Origin: Pseudooceanicola spongiae
Lineage (GTDB): Bacteria > Pseudomonadota > Alphaproteobacteria > Rhodobacterales > Rhodobacteraceae
Direction of reading: 5' to 3'
DNA length: 64,000 nucleotides
NCBI RefSeq assembly: GCF_014899185.1
Contig: NZ_CP045201.1
Span: forward strand, 1,348,501 to 1,412,500
In this document: piece by piece, positions 1 through 8,932 of the stretch
Position numbering within the stretch: the first letter of the stretch is position 1
Layout of the letters: every line of letters starts with the position of its first letter
Notes under the pieces: model-generated
The model's input: only the letters and a program-made list of their open reading frames with translations
Database searches by the model: none
Told to the model about the DNA's origin: nothing
Program-made: the position numbers and the translations under genes

Positions 1-1206
1 GAGGCCGCGCTTGGCCAGCTGCTGTTCTACGACCCCCTCCTCTCGGGCAACCGCGAGGTCTCCTGCGCCACCTGCCATCACCCGCGTTTTGGCACCGGCG
101 ATGGCCTGTCGCTCTCGCTTGGCGACGGCGGCATTGGCCTTGGCCCCGACCGTATCGCCGACCCCGACAACCCACCCGAAGCCCGCGTGCCCCGCAATGC
201 CCCGGCGCTGTTCAACCTCGGCGCGCATGAGTTCACCCGCCTCTTCGACGATGGCCGGATTGAGGCTGACGCGACCCGCCCCGGCGGCTTTCGCACGCCC
301 TTGGATGACGACATGGTCACCGGCTTCGCCTCTCTGCTCTCGGCGCAGACCATGTTCCCGGTGCTGAGCGCAGACGAGATGGCCGGCCACGTCAACGAAA
401 ACGACATCGCCCGCGCCACGCGGCAGGGCCTGATCACCGGCCCCGGTGGCGCCTGGGATCTGATCGCCCGCCGCGTCGCCGCGATCCCCGCCTATGCCAC
501 TGATTTCATGGCCGTCTATCCGACCATCACCCGCCCCGACGACATCGCCTTCACCGATATCTCCAACGCCATCGCGGTGTTCATGGCCGCCGAGTGGCGC
601 TCGGACACCGCGCCCTTCGACGCCTATCTGCGCGACGCCACACCCCTGCCGGACGCCGCCCGGGACGGCATGGCGCTGTTCTACGGCCCCGCGGGGTGCG
701 ACAGCTGCCACTCAGGCGCGTTCCAGACCGACCACGATTTCCACGCCATGGGCGCGCCGCAGATCGGCCCCGGCAAAGCCGTGAAGTTTGAGCTTCACAC
801 CCGCGACGAGGGCCGCTTTCGCGTCACCGGCGATCCCGCCGACATGTACGCCTTCCGCACGCCGTCCCTGCGCAACGTGACGCTGACCGCGCCCTATGGC
901 CATACGGGGGCGCATGCGGACCTCGCCAGCTTCATCGCCGATCACGCCGACCCGGCAACGGGCCTCGCGCACTACGACATCAGCCAAGCGATCCTGCCCG
1001 CGCTGCCCTATGACGATGCCACGATCATGACCAATCCAGACGAAGTCGCTGCCATCGCCGCCGCCGCGACATGGCGCACCACGCTCAGCGCGACCGACAT
1101 CGCCAACCTCGTCGCTTTCCTCGAAACCCTCACCGACCCGCAGGCGCTGACAGGCGGCCTTGGCGTGCCCGCCACCGTGCCGAGCGGCCTGCCCGTCGCG
1201 CATTAG
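1..1206 (+). CDS. Di-heme cytochrome c peroxidase / MauG family protein, 5' truncated by window edge
   Basis: This is a periplasmic di-heme protein of the bacterial cytochrome c peroxidase/MauG family, which reduces peroxide or performs long-range oxidations on a partner protein. The reading frame is open from base 1 with no start codon, so the signal peptide and first residues lie outside the window. Two heme c sites are visible: CATCH at bases 64-78 and CDSCH at bases 697-711. The segment around TPSLRNVTLTAPYGHTG is the usual family motif before the C-terminal heme ligand region. The stop codon overlaps by four bases the stop of the convergent FG-GAP gene. Whether it is a true peroxidase or MauG-like cannot be decided from the sequence. 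Confidence 0.9.
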   Translation, partial: EAALGQLLFYDPLLSGNREVSCATCHHPRFGTGDGLSLSLGDGGIGLGPDRIADPDNPPEARVPRNAPALFNLGAHEFTRLFDDGRIEADATRPGGFRTPLDDDMVTGFASLLSAQTMFPVLSADEMAGHVNENDIARATRQGLITGPGGAWDLIARRVAAIPAYATDFMAVYPTITRPDDIAFTDISNAIAVFMAAEWRSDTAPFDAYLRDATPLPDAARDGMALFYGPAGCDSCHSGAFQTDHDFHAMGAPQIGPGKAVKFELHTRDEGRFRVTGDPADMYAFRTPSLRNVTLTAPYGHTGAHADLASFIADHADPATGLAHYDISQAILPALPYDDATIMTNPDEVAAIAAAATWRTTLSATDIANLVAFLETLTDPQALTGGLGVPATVPSGLPVAH

Positions 1207-2678
1207 CGCCGCAGCGTGATCCCCTGATCTGCCGGGACGCTCTGCCCGGACCGGCTGCCATCCGGCCAGATCACCGAGACCTCGGCCACCTCCGCGTCGC
1301 CCAGCCCAAAGTGCAGCGGCCCCGCTTGCCCGCTGGCATGGCCGCCGCCTACCGTAAGCTCCTGCTCCTGCCCGTTGACGCTGACCCGCGCGCCGATGGC
1401 GTTGCGGTTGCCCCCCGGTTGCTGCAGCGACACCTCCAGCCAGTGCCCGGTGCCCTGCGTCACGTTGCGATACAGCTCCAGCGGCGCCCGCCGGTTCACC
1501 ACCAGCAGATCGAGCCGCCCATCGCCGTCGAAATCCACCAGAGCCGCGCCCCGCGACCGCTCTGCCGTGGCAATCCCCGCCTCTGCCGCCGCCTCGACAA
1601 AACTGCCATCGGCTTTTTGCATCAGCAGGTTGTTCGGGTCATGGATCGCCATGCCCGGCATCTGATCGACATTGCCCTTGGCGATGAACAGATCCGCCCG
1701 CCCGTCGTTATCCACGTCGCCGAACTGCGCGTGCCACCCGGTCGAGGGGCGACCATCGCCGCCCACATGCGGCCGCGTCGCATAGGTGCCGATCGCGTAA
1801 GGAGCGTTGGCGTAGGTGCCATCTGGCTGCGCCAGTTGCAGCAGCTGATCGCCCATCGAGGTCATCATCACCTCGGCCCGCCCGTCGCCATTCAGATCCC
1901 GGCTGGCAATCCCCATGCCCCAGAGCGAGACCTTCGCGAAGTGATCGCTCTCACCCAGAAACCGCCCCTCGCCGATGTCCCACATCTGCTCGTAGCCGCC
2001 CTTGACGTAATAGTGCCGGTCGTTGGAAATCCTCAGCCCCAGCCGCCCACGCGCATCCCGCGCCGCCAGCATCGACAGGCTGCAAAAGCCCGGCGCCAGC
2101 ACCTCGGCGCGATAGCCCTCCGCGTCCGGGATCAGCAGCGTGTTGGTGTCGCAGGCCTCGAACGGGCCGTCCGGATTGCTGCGGTCCACATAATGCCCGA
2201 CCGCCATCTGAGGCCGCGCGTCGTCCGTCCACCAGGCCGTGAAAGCCGTGCTCCACTGGTCGCTCGGCGCGACACCAAACGCCTGCGTTGCGTCAACGAA
2301 GCCGCAATTCGGTTGCCCGCGCAGCACAGCGTCCGCCCCGACCCGCATCACATAGAGATCCATCAGCCCGTCCGCGTCGATATCGAGCGGATAGGCCCCC
2401 GTGACGCCGCGCAGCTCCGGCATCGCCACCGGCTCGAACGCAAAGCCGCCCGCATTGCGCACCAACAGCGCCGGGTTTTCGCCGCCAGCCGCAAAGATAT
2501 CCGGCCGCGCATCGCCGTCGCAGTCGAAGACCGCCACGCCGCCGCCGACGAAATGCTCCCATCCGCCACCGTATATATGCTTGGGCAGCGCGGCGGAGTG
2601 ATCCTCGAACACCGGGCCCGCCTGGGCCCCACTGGCCAGCAGCGCACAGAGCAGCGACAGGCGGATCACAACGCCCAC
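1203..2678 (-). CDS. CRTAC1-type FG-GAP repeat / ASPIC-UnbV domain protein
   Basis: This is a predicted exported beta-propeller protein of 491 residues. It starts with a signal peptide (MGVVIRLSLLCALLASGAQAG). Several FG-GAP/VCBS calcium-binding loops follow, with DxDxDG-like cores such as DCDGDARPD, DIDADGLMD, DLNGDGRAE, DVDNDGRAD and DFDGDGRLD. The last ~90 residues (GNRNAIGARVSV to VSVIWPDGSRSGQ) match the ASPIC/UnbV domain that closes CRTAC1-family proteins. The biochemical role of the bacterial members is unknown; binding of extracellular ligands or glycans is inferred only from the fold. Its 5' end overlaps the 3' end of the ROK regulator gene by 13 bases, so the two are probably co-transcribed. 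Its 3' end meets the MauG gene tail to tail. Confidence 0.85.
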   Translation of the reverse strand: MGVVIRLSLLCALLASGAQAGPVFEDHSAALPKHIYGGGWEHFVGGGVAVFDCDGDARPDIFAAGGENPALLVRNAGGFAFEPVAMPELRGVTGAYPLDIDADGLMDLYVMRVGADAVLRGQPNCGFVDATQAFGVAPSDQWSTAFTAWWTDDARPQMAVGHYVDRSNPDGPFEACDTNTLLIPDAEGYRAEVLAPGFCSLSMLAARDARGRLGLRISNDRHYYVKGGYEQMWDIGEGRFLGESDHFAKVSLWGMGIASRDLNGDGRAEVMMTSMGDQLLQLAQPDGTYANAPYAIGTYATRPHVGGDGRPSTGWHAQFGDVDNDGRADLFIAKGNVDQMPGMAIHDPNNLLMQKADGSFVEAAAEAGIATAERSRGAALVDFDGDGRLDLLVVNRRAPLELYRNVTQGTGHWLEVSLQQPGGNRNAIGARVSVNGQEQELTVGGGHASGQAGPLHFGLGDAEVAEVSVIWPDGSRSGQSVPADQGITLRR

Positions 2679-3943
2679 CTCTCGCCCAGCACCGAGTCCG
2701 TCACCGCACTCAGCGCCAATGCCGAGGCGCCGCGCGCCCAGACCATATCGCCCCAGGCGTGCAGCTCGACCTGGCAGGGCACCCGGCCACTGCCCACCGT
2801 CAGAGCGCGCATTTCCGCCATCATTTCATCGGCATAGAGATAGTCGTACTGCATGCGCTCACCTGACAGGATGATCAGCTCGGGGTCGAACAGCTGCACC
2901 ACATTCGCCAGCCCCAGCGACAGATAGCGCGCCGCCCGGCTGAAGATCGTGCGCGCCGAGTCATTGCCCGCCTTCGCCTCGGCGAACAGCGACTCAAGCA
3001 GCGCATGGGCGCTCTGGCGGTTGTGGGCGTTGCGATCCAGCGCCGTCGCCGCCTCGCGCGCAAGGGCGTAGTCGGCAACATAGGCCTCCAGACAACCACG
3101 CTGACCACAGCGGCAGAGCGCGCCATCCAGATGTACCTTGGTGTGCCCCAGCTCCAGCCCGACCCCACGCGAGCCGCGAAACAGCTGGTTGTTCAGCACG
3201 ACACCCATGCCGACGCCCTCCTCGATCGTCACCACCGCGAAATCCGACCGTGACCGACCGGCGCCGAACCACAGCTCGGCCAGCGTCAGCATATTGGCAT
3301 CGTTGTCGATCTGCACCGGCAGGCCGAAACGCTCCTGCAGGGCCGCCGCCAGCGCAAGGTCACGGTCGCGCAGCAGCGGCGACCAGACCACCTGCCCGGT
3401 GCTGTGATCGACCAGCCCCGGCAGCCCGACGCCCATGGCGCTGATCGCCGCAATCTCGCGCCCGGCCTCGGCAAGCAGCGCGGCGACCAGACTGCCGATC
3501 TCCTCCAGGATCTCTGCGCTGGTCTTGCGCGTCGCCGGCGTCGGCTGCGCCGCATTGGCCAACACATTGCCCGCGAAATCCGTCAGCACCGCCGTATGCG
3601 CCTGATCCGACAGCTTCAGCCCGATCACCAGCCGCGCATCCGGCACCACCTCCAGCGCCACCGGAGGGCGACCCCGCCCAGCCTCGCGCGCCAGCCCCTC
3701 GACCTCGCGCAGCAAGCCCGCCGCAATCAGCTCGGCGCTCAGCGTGGTGGCCGATCCGGCACTGATGCCAAGGCTGCGCGTCACATCGGCGCGCGTGGTC
3801 CGCCCGGCGGCCCGCACCGCCTCGAAGATCTGCTGGCGCAGGTTCTTGCCCGCCTGCCCGCTGACCGACAGAATCGGGCCACAGCCGCTGACCTCGGTCG
3901 CGCTGTCCTCTGTCGCGCTCGCACTGGCGTCACTCTCGTACAT
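2666..3943 (-). CDS. ROK family transcriptional repressor, probably of the xylose operon
   Basis: The protein is a 425-residue ROK (repressor, ORF, kinase) regulator. An N-terminal winged helix (about residues 30-80, including TRADVTRSLGISAGSATTLS) is followed by the sugar-kinase-like fold with GVGLPGLVDH and the zinc-binding cysteine motif CRCGQRGCLEAY at about residue 280. ROK repressors bind DNA without sugar and are released by it. The gene is divergent from xylFHGA across a 222-base gap holding palindromes of the ROK type, so control of xylose uptake and self-control is the natural inference. The first ~20 residues are low-complexity (SASATEDSATE) and may be unstructured. The gene overlaps the downstream FG-GAP gene. 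Confidence 0.88.
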   Translation of the reverse strand: MYESDASASATEDSATEVSGCGPILSVSGQAGKNLRQQIFEAVRAAGRTTRADVTRSLGISAGSATTLSAELIAAGLLREVEGLAREAGRGRPPVALEVVPDARLVIGLKLSDQAHTAVLTDFAGNVLANAAQPTPATRKTSAEILEEIGSLVAALLAEAGREIAAISAMGVGLPGLVDHSTGQVVWSPLLRDRDLALAAALQERFGLPVQIDNDANMLTLAELWFGAGRSRSDFAVVTIEEGVGMGVVLNNQLFRGSRGVGLELGHTKVHLDGALCRCGQRGCLEAYVADYALAREAATALDRNAHNRQSAHALLESLFAEAKAGNDSARTIFSRAARYLSLGLANVVQLFDPELIILSGERMQYDYLYADEMMAEMRALTVGSGRVPCQVELHAWGDMVWARGASALALSAVTDSVLGERWAL

Positions 3944-4165
3944 TATTCAGACTCTAAACTTATTGCTGCAGGTGCGAAGGCGAAACTCGCCATCCGCTCC
4001 CGTATCCTCCGGATTATCAGGCAGTAGAACCGCAAGAATGTGGAAAAGGGGGCGAAAAGCAATAAGTTTTATTTTGACAGATGAAATAAATATGCCATCC
4101 TGCCGCCACTGGGCCAACGGTCCGGGACTCTCGCCAGTGGCGAGGGGACTTTACGGGAGGAAAAC
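3944..4165. promoter_or_regulatory. Divergent xyl control region with ROK-type operator
   Basis: Two signals are visible. An 11-base sequence AAACTTATTGC (3956-3966) beside the repressor start recurs as its exact reverse complement GCAATAAGTTT at 4059-4069. Immediately after the second copy lies the palindrome TTATTT-N9-AAATAA (4069-4089), the arrangement typical of ROK repressor sites such as Mlc and NagC. A perfect TTGACA (4074-4079) sits inside this palindrome with a weak CATCCT (4096-4101) as possible -10, so bound repressor would block the xylF promoter. The GGGAGG ribosome site precedes the xylF ATG. Confidence 0.65.
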
Positions 4166-5194
4166 ATGCATAAATCCATTCTCGCAGCGGTGATTGCCGT
4201 TGCTGGCTTCAACTCGGCCGCACTCGCCCAGGACCTGACCGTCGGTGTCAGCTGGTCGAACTTCCAGGAGGAGCGCTGGAAGACCGATGAAGCCGCCATC
4301 AAGAAAGCCCTTGAGGCCGCCGGCGCGACCTATGTGTCCGCCGATGCGCAATCGTCCTCGGCCAAGCAGCTGTCGGACGTCGAGAGCCTGATCTCGCAGG
4401 GCGTTGACGCTCTGATCATCCTCGCGCAGGACACCGATGCGATCGGGCCCGCCGTGGACGCTGCTGCCAACGAAGGCATCCCGGTCGTCGCCTATGACCG
4501 TCTGATCGAAGACAAGCGCGCCTTCTACCTGACCTTCGACAACGTCGAGGTTGGCCGGATGCAGGCCCGTGCCGTTCTGGCCGCGCAGCCCGAGGGCAAC
4601 TACGTCATGATCAAGGGCTCGCCCACCGATCCCAACGCCGATTTCCTGCGTGGAGGCCAGCAGGAAGTGCTGCAATCCGCCATCGACAGCGGCGCGATCA
4701 AGATCGTGGATGAGGCCTATACCGATGGCTGGCTGCCTGCCAACGCGCAGCGCAACATGGAACAGATCCTGACCGCCAACGACAACAAGGTTGACGCCGT
4801 CGTCGCCTCCAACGACGGCACCGCCGGTGGCGCCATCGCCGCGCTGACCGCGCAGGGCATGGAAGGCATTCCGGTTTCGGGTCAGGATGGCGACCACGCC
4901 GCACTGAACCGCGTCGCGCTCGGCACGCAGACCGTCTCGGTCTGGAAAGACGCCCGTGACCTCGGCACCGCAGCGGCAGAGATTGCCGTGATGCTGGCCG
5001 GCAACGGCGACGACATGACGGCAGTTGAGGGCGGCCAGACCTGGACCTCGCCCGCAGGCACCGAAATGACGGCCAAGTTCCTGACCCCCGTGCCGATCAC
5101 CAAAGACAACCTGACCGCGGTTGTCGATGCCGGCTGGATCACCAAGGACGCGCTCTGCCAGGGCGTGGAAGCCGGTCCGGCTCCCTGCAACTGA
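4166..5194 (+). CDS. xylF: Xylose ABC transporter, periplasmic xylose-binding protein
   Basis: This is the solute receptor of a high-affinity xylose importer. The 342-residue protein has a cleavable signal peptide (about residues 1-22, ending AALAQ) and a periplasmic-binding-protein fold of the ribose/xylose class. The stretch VGVSWSNFQEERWKTDE and the later VASNDGTAGG and VSGQDGD segments are characteristic of XylF. A strong GGGAGG site lies eight bases before the ATG. It is the first gene of xylFHGA and is separated from the permease gene by a strong stem-loop, a common way to keep binding protein in excess. The assignment to xylose rests on the adjacent xylose isomerase. Confidence 0.95.
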   Translation: MHKSILAAVIAVAGFNSAALAQDLTVGVSWSNFQEERWKTDEAAIKKALEAAGATYVSADAQSSSAKQLSDVESLISQGVDALIILAQDTDAIGPAVDAAANEGIPVVAYDRLIEDKRAFYLTFDNVEVGRMQARAVLAAQPEGNYVMIKGSPTDPNADFLRGGQQEVLQSAIDSGAIKIVDEAYTDGWLPANAQRNMEQILTANDNKVDAVVASNDGTAGGAIAALTAQGMEGIPVSGQDGDHAALNRVALGTQTVSVWKDARDLGTAAAEIAVMLAGNGDDMTAVEGGQTWTSPAGTEMTAKFLTPVPITKDNLTAVVDAGWITKDALCQGVEAGPAPCN

Positions 5195-5204
5195 TCTGAC
5201 ATCC

Positions 5205-5230
5205 CCGGCCTGCCCCCACGGGCAGGCCGG
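5205..5230 (+). promoter_or_regulatory. Stem-loop between xylF and xylH
   Basis: CCGGCCTGCCC and GGGCAGGCCGG form a perfect 11-bp stem with a CCAC loop, eleven bases after the xylF stop. No T-run follows, so it is more likely a processing/stability element or partial terminator that favours xylF message over the distal genes than a full terminator. Confidence 0.7.
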
Positions 5231-5343
5231 ACCCCACCCCATTTTAACGGCCATGTCGCAGCCCCGCATTTAGGGTCTCCGTGGCCTCCGCCCTCCCCGG
5301 CACGTCCGGCGCGCCCGCGCCGCTGTCCTACTCTGGAGCCCGA

Positions 5344-6642
5344 ATGTCTGATAAGACGCCATCCCATCCGGCCCCCGCCGCCAAGCGCAACCTCCTCAAG
5401 CAACTCGACCTCGACACCCGCCTGCTGGGGATGATCGGAGCCTTCCTCGTCGTCTGTCTGGTGTTCAACGTCTGGACTGACGGGCGCTTTCTGACCCCGC
5501 GCAATATCTTCAACCTGACGATCCAGACCGTCAGCGTCGCCATCATGGCGACCGGCATGGTCTTCGTCATCGTCACCCGCCACATCGACCTGTCGGTCGG
5601 CGCGCTGCTGGCCACCTGTACCGCCGTCATGGCGATGATGCAGACGCGATGGCTGCCCGGCGTTCTGGGGCTTGAGATCGGCTCTCCGCTGATCCCCTGG
5701 ATCACCATTGGCCTCGGCCTGATCACCGGTGCCGTCATTGGCGCCGCGCAGGGCTGGCTGATCGGCTATCGCGGCATCCCGGCGTTCATCGTGACGCTGG
5801 GCGGTCTGCTGATCTGGCGCAACGTAGCCTGGTACCTGACCGACGGTCAGACCATCGGGCCGCTCGATGACACCTACATCCTGTTCGGCGGCATCACCGG
5901 CACGCTCGGCTGGGGTCTCAGCTGGATCGTCGGAGCCCTCGCGGCCCTCGCCGCCGCCGCTGGCATCTGGTCGGCCCGGCGCGCCCGCGTCGCGCATGAG
6001 TTCCCGGTCAAGCCGCTCTGGGCCGAAGCTGTCGTCATCGCCCTGACCATCGGCGCCATCCTCGGCTTCGTCGCGGTGCTGAACGCCTATGAGCTGCCCT
6101 CGCGCGTCGTGGCACGTGACTTCGCCGCCTACGGCTGCGCCAGCCCCGACAACTGCAACGTCGCCTACGGCATCCCCTACTCGGTGCTGCTGCTGATCGC
6201 CGTCGCCGTCATCATGACCATCGTCGCCACCCGCACCCGGCTTGGCCGCTATATCTTCGCCACGGGCGGCAACCCCGACGCCGCCAGCCTCTCGGGCATC
6301 AACACCCGCCTGCTGACGGTCAAGATCTTCGCCATCGTCGGCGTGCTCTGCGCCCTTGGTGGTGTCGTCGCCTCGGCCCGCCTCGGCTATCACACCAACG
6401 ACATCGGCACGCTGGACGAACTCCGCGTCATCGCCGCCGCCGTCATCGGGGGCACGGCCCTTTCGGGCGGCATCGGCACGATCTACGGCGCCATCTTCGG
6501 CGCGCTGATCATGCAGTCGCTGCAATCGGGCATGGCCATGGTTGGCGTCGACGCGCCCTACCAGAACATCGTCGTCGGCGCAGTCCTCGTCTTCGCCGTC
6601 TGGGTCGACATCGAATACCGCAAGCGTACGGGAGCCAAGTGA
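5344..6642 (+). CDS. xylH: Xylose ABC transporter permease
   Basis: This is the inner-membrane permease of the xylose importer, about 432 residues with around ten hydrophobic segments. The core GMVFVIVTRHIDLSVGALLA and the late GGTALSGGIGTIYGA are typical of the RbsC/XylH family. The chosen ATG (MSDKTPSHP) has a GGAG-type ribosome site just upstream; an in-frame GTG at 5281 would add 21 unlikely residues. A cysteine-containing periplasmic loop (YGCASPDNCNVAYG, about residue 265) is an insertion relative to RbsC but common in XylH. The stop codon is immediately followed by the ATG of xylG, so the two are translationally linked. Confidence 0.93.
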   Translation: MSDKTPSHPAPAAKRNLLKQLDLDTRLLGMIGAFLVVCLVFNVWTDGRFLTPRNIFNLTIQTVSVAIMATGMVFVIVTRHIDLSVGALLATCTAVMAMMQTRWLPGVLGLEIGSPLIPWITIGLGLITGAVIGAAQGWLIGYRGIPAFIVTLGGLLIWRNVAWYLTDGQTIGPLDDTYILFGGITGTLGWGLSWIVGALAALAAAAGIWSARRARVAHEFPVKPLWAEAVVIALTIGAILGFVAVLNAYELPSRVVARDFAAYGCASPDNCNVAYGIPYSVLLLIAVAVIMTIVATRTRLGRYIFATGGNPDAASLSGINTRLLTVKIFAIVGVLCALGGVVASARLGYHTNDIGTLDELRVIAAAVIGGTALSGGIGTIYGAIFGALIMQSLQSGMAMVGVDAPYQNIVVGAVLVFAVWVDIEYRKRTGAK

Positions 6643-7392
6643 ATGACCACCCCCCTTGTCCAGATGAAGAACATCTCGCTCTCTTTCGGCGGTGTCCGTG
6701 CGGTCGATGACGTCAGCATCGATCTCTACCCCGGCGAGGTCGTCGGCCTGCTGGGGCACAACGGTGCCGGCAAATCCACCCTGATCAAGATCCTCTCCGG
6801 GGCCTACAAGGCCGACTCCGGCGAGATCTGGATCAACGGCAAGAAGTGCGAGATCAACTCGCCCCGCGACGCCCGCGCCAACAGCATCGAGACGATCTAC
6901 CAGACGCTTGCGCTGGCCGATAACCTCGACGCCGCTTCGAACCTGTTTCTGGGGCGCGAGCTGACCACCGCCATGGGCTTCGTCAACGATTCCAAGCAGG
7001 AGGCCGAGACGCGCAAGATCATGGCGCGCCTCAACCCCAACTTCAAAAAGCTCAAGGAGCCGGTCTCGGCCCTCTCGGGTGGTCAGCGCCAGTCCGTCGC
7101 CATCGCCCGCGCCGTCTATTTCAAGGCGCAGGTGCTGATCATGGACGAACCCACCGCTGCCCTCGGCGTGCACGAAACCAAGATGGTCGCGGACCTGATC
7201 ACCGAGCTGAAGAAACAGGGCCTCGGCATCTTTCTGATCAGCCACGACACGCGCGAGATGATGGAGCTGTGCGACCGTGTCTCGGTGATGAAGAACGGTC
7301 AGGTCGTCGGCACCGAGCGGGTCGAGGACGTGACCGAAGATGACATCCTGTCGATGATCATCATGGGCAAGAACCCCAAAGCTGCCGCCTGA
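6643..7392 (+). CDS. xylG: Xylose ABC transporter ATP-binding protein (single-domain form)
   Basis: This is the ATPase that drives the xylose importer. Walker A is GHNGAGKST (about residues 36-44), the ABC signature is [15 protein letters not shown], and Walker B is [12 protein letters not shown]; a switch histidine follows in LISHDTREM. At 249 residues it has one nucleotide-binding domain, half the length of the two-domain XylG/RbsA of enterobacteria. This form is usual in alphaproteobacterial FRC-type sugar importers and implies a homodimer. It abuts xylH without a gap and is followed by a GC-rich stem-loop before xylA. Confidence 0.93.
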   Translation: MTTPLVQMKNISLSFGGVRAVDDVSIDLYPGEVVGLLGHNGAGKSTLIKILSGAYKADSGEIWINGKKCEINSPRDARANSIETIYQTLALADNLDAASNLFLGRELTTAMGFVNDSKQEAETRKIMARLNPNFKKLKEPVSALSGGQRQSVAIARAVYFKAQVLIMDEPTAALGVHETKMVADLITELKKQGLGIFLISHDTREMMELCDRVSVMKNGQVVGTERVEDVTEDDILSMIIMGKNPKAAA

Positions 7393-7438
7393 GAGACTGC
7401 CGCCTGACACCGCGGCACGACCACCCCCAGTTTACCCC

Positions 7439-7466
7439 GGGCGCGCCCGCCCTCCCCGGCGCGCCC
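7439..7466 (+). promoter_or_regulatory. Stem-loop between xylG and xylA
   Basis: GGGCGCGCC pairs perfectly with GGCGCGCCC across a ten-base loop. It sits in the 101-base xylG-xylA gap, without a T-run. It probably modulates read-through or mRNA ends within the operon. Confidence 0.5.
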
Positions 7467-7493
7467 CTTCCAGACCTGCCTGAAGGACACGAC

Positions 7494-8795
7494 ATGAGCG
7501 ACTTTTTCAAAGATATCCCGGCCATCAAATACGAAGGCCCCGACAGCGACAACGACTTCGCCTTCCGCCACTACAACCCCGACGAAGTGGTCATGGGCAA
7601 GCCGCTGAAGGACCACCTGCGCTTTGCCGCTGCCTATTGGCACAGCTTTGCGTGGCCCGGTGGCGACCCCTTCGGCGGCCAGACGTTTGAACGCCCCTGG
7701 TTCGGCGACACCATGGCGCTGGCCAAACTCAAGGCCGATGTGGCGTTCGAGATGTTCCAGATCCTCGGCGTGCCCTACTATTGCTTCCACGACGCTGATG
7801 TCCGCCCCGAGGGCAACAGCTTCGAGGAAAACACCAAAGCCCTGCGCGAAATCGTCGACTACTTCGAGGAAAAGCAGGCCGCAACCGGCGTCAAGCTGCT
7901 CTGGGGCACGGCGAACCTGTTCTCGAACCGTCGCTTCATGTCCGGGGCTGCCACCAACCCCGACCCCGATGTCTTCGCCTTCTCTGCCGCGACCGTGAAA
8001 ACCTGCATGGACGCGACGAAACAGCTCGGCGGCGAAAACTACGTCCTCTGGGGCGGCCGTGAGGGCTACGAGACGCTGCTGAACACCGACCTCTCCCGCG
8101 AACGTGCCCATGCCGGGCGCTTCCTGCAGATGGTCGTCGACTACAAGCACAAGATCGGCTTTGACGGCGCCATCCTGATCGAACCGAAACCGCAGGAGCC
8201 GACCAAGCACCAGTACGACTACGACGTCGCCACGGTTTACGGCTTCCTCAAGGAATTCGGGCTTGAAGGTGAAGTGAAGGTCAACGTCGAACAGGGCCAC
8301 GCCATTCTGGCCGGTCACTCGTTCGAACACGAACTTGCCATGGCCCGCGCGCTGGGGATTTTCGGCTCGATCGACATGAACCGCAACGACTACCAGTCCG
8401 GCTGGGACACCGACCAGTTCCCCAACAACGTGCCCGAAATGGCGATGGCCTATTACGAGGTGCTGCGCGCCGGGGGCTTCACCACCGGCGGCACCAACTT
8501 CGATGCCAAGCTGCGCCGTCAGTCCCTCGACGCCGAGGATCTGATCCTCGCCCATGTCGGTGGCATGGATGCCTGCGCCGCCGGTCTGAAAGCCGCCGCC
8601 AAGATGCTGGAAGACGGCAAGCTGGAGGCCGCCCGTGACGCCCGTTACGCCGGCTGGGACACCGACACCGCCAAGGCCATGCTGACCAGCGACCTCGACA
8701 GCATCACCGACCGCGTCATGGCCGAGGGCATCAACCCCGAGCCGCGCTCGGGCCGTCAGGAGCGTCTGGAGAATCTGGTCAACCGCTACATGTAA
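7494..8795 (+). CDS. xylA: Xylose isomerase
   Basis: Xylose isomerase (EC 5.3.1.5) converts D-xylose to D-xylulose in the cytoplasm. The 433-residue length is that of class II enzymes. The catalytic histidine motif [10 protein letters not shown] (about residue 100), the metal-ligand segment [20 protein letters not shown] (about residues 225-245), and [11 protein letters not shown] with the following SIDMNRND are all present. AAGGA precedes the ATG by seven bases. It ends the xyl operon; no xylulokinase gene is nearby, so xylB must lie elsewhere. A conserved 44-bp repeat and a strong terminator follow the stop codon. Confidence 0.97.
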   Translation: MSDFFKDIPAIKYEGPDSDNDFAFRHYNPDEVVMGKPLKDHLRFAAAYWHSFAWPGGDPFGGQTFERPWFGDTMALAKLKADVAFEMFQILGVPYYCFHDADVRPEGNSFEENTKALREIVDYFEEKQAATGVKLLWGTANLFSNRRFMSGAATNPDPDVFAFSAATVKTCMDATKQLGGENYVLWGGREGYETLLNTDLSRERAHAGRFLQMVVDYKHKIGFDGAILIEPKPQEPTKHQYDYDVATVYGFLKEFGLEGEVKVNVEQGHAILAGHSFEHELAMARALGIFGSIDMNRNDYQSGWDTDQFPNNVPEMAMAYYEVLRAGGFTTGGTNFDAKLRRQSLDAEDLILAHVGGMDACAAGLKAAAKMLEDGKLEAARDARYAGWDTDTAKAMLTSDLDSITDRVMAEGINPEPRSGRQERLENLVNRYM

Positions 8796-8827
8796 GCGGG
8801 CACCCACGCCGAAAATCGCACCGTTCA

Positions 8828-8871
8828 GTTACCGTTCAGATACCGACGCAATACCGACATGCCGATTTGGC
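8828..8871 (+). repeat. Dispersed 44-bp repeat, copy 1
   Basis: This stretch, running from GTTACCGTTCAG to GATTTGGCG and containing the internal direct repeat TACCGAC-GCAA-TACCGAC, recurs at 42322-42365 on the opposite strand with one mismatch. Both copies lie just 3' of a gene, in the same orientation as that gene (here xylA). Confidence 0.85.
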
Positions 8872-8881
8872 GCTGAAAAGC

Positions 8882-8912
8882 AAAAGGGCCACCCCTCGGG
8901 GCGGCCCTTTTC
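8882..8912. terminator. Bidirectional rho-independent terminator
   Basis: AAAAGGGCC and GGCCCTTTT flank an inner CCCC/GGGG stem, giving a strong hairpin with a T-run on one side and an A-run on the other. It separates the convergent xylA and dipeptide-type ATPase genes and can stop both transcripts. Confidence 0.9.
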
Positions 8913-8932
8913 GTATCTGCCAGGGGCGGGGT

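Noticed and set aside
4882..7410. Very long open frame (842 codons) antisense to xylF-xylH-xylG
   Set aside because: Its translation is dominated by Gly, Asp, Val and His with no family resemblance; it is the usual antisense artefact of GC-rich coding DNA opposite well-supported genes.
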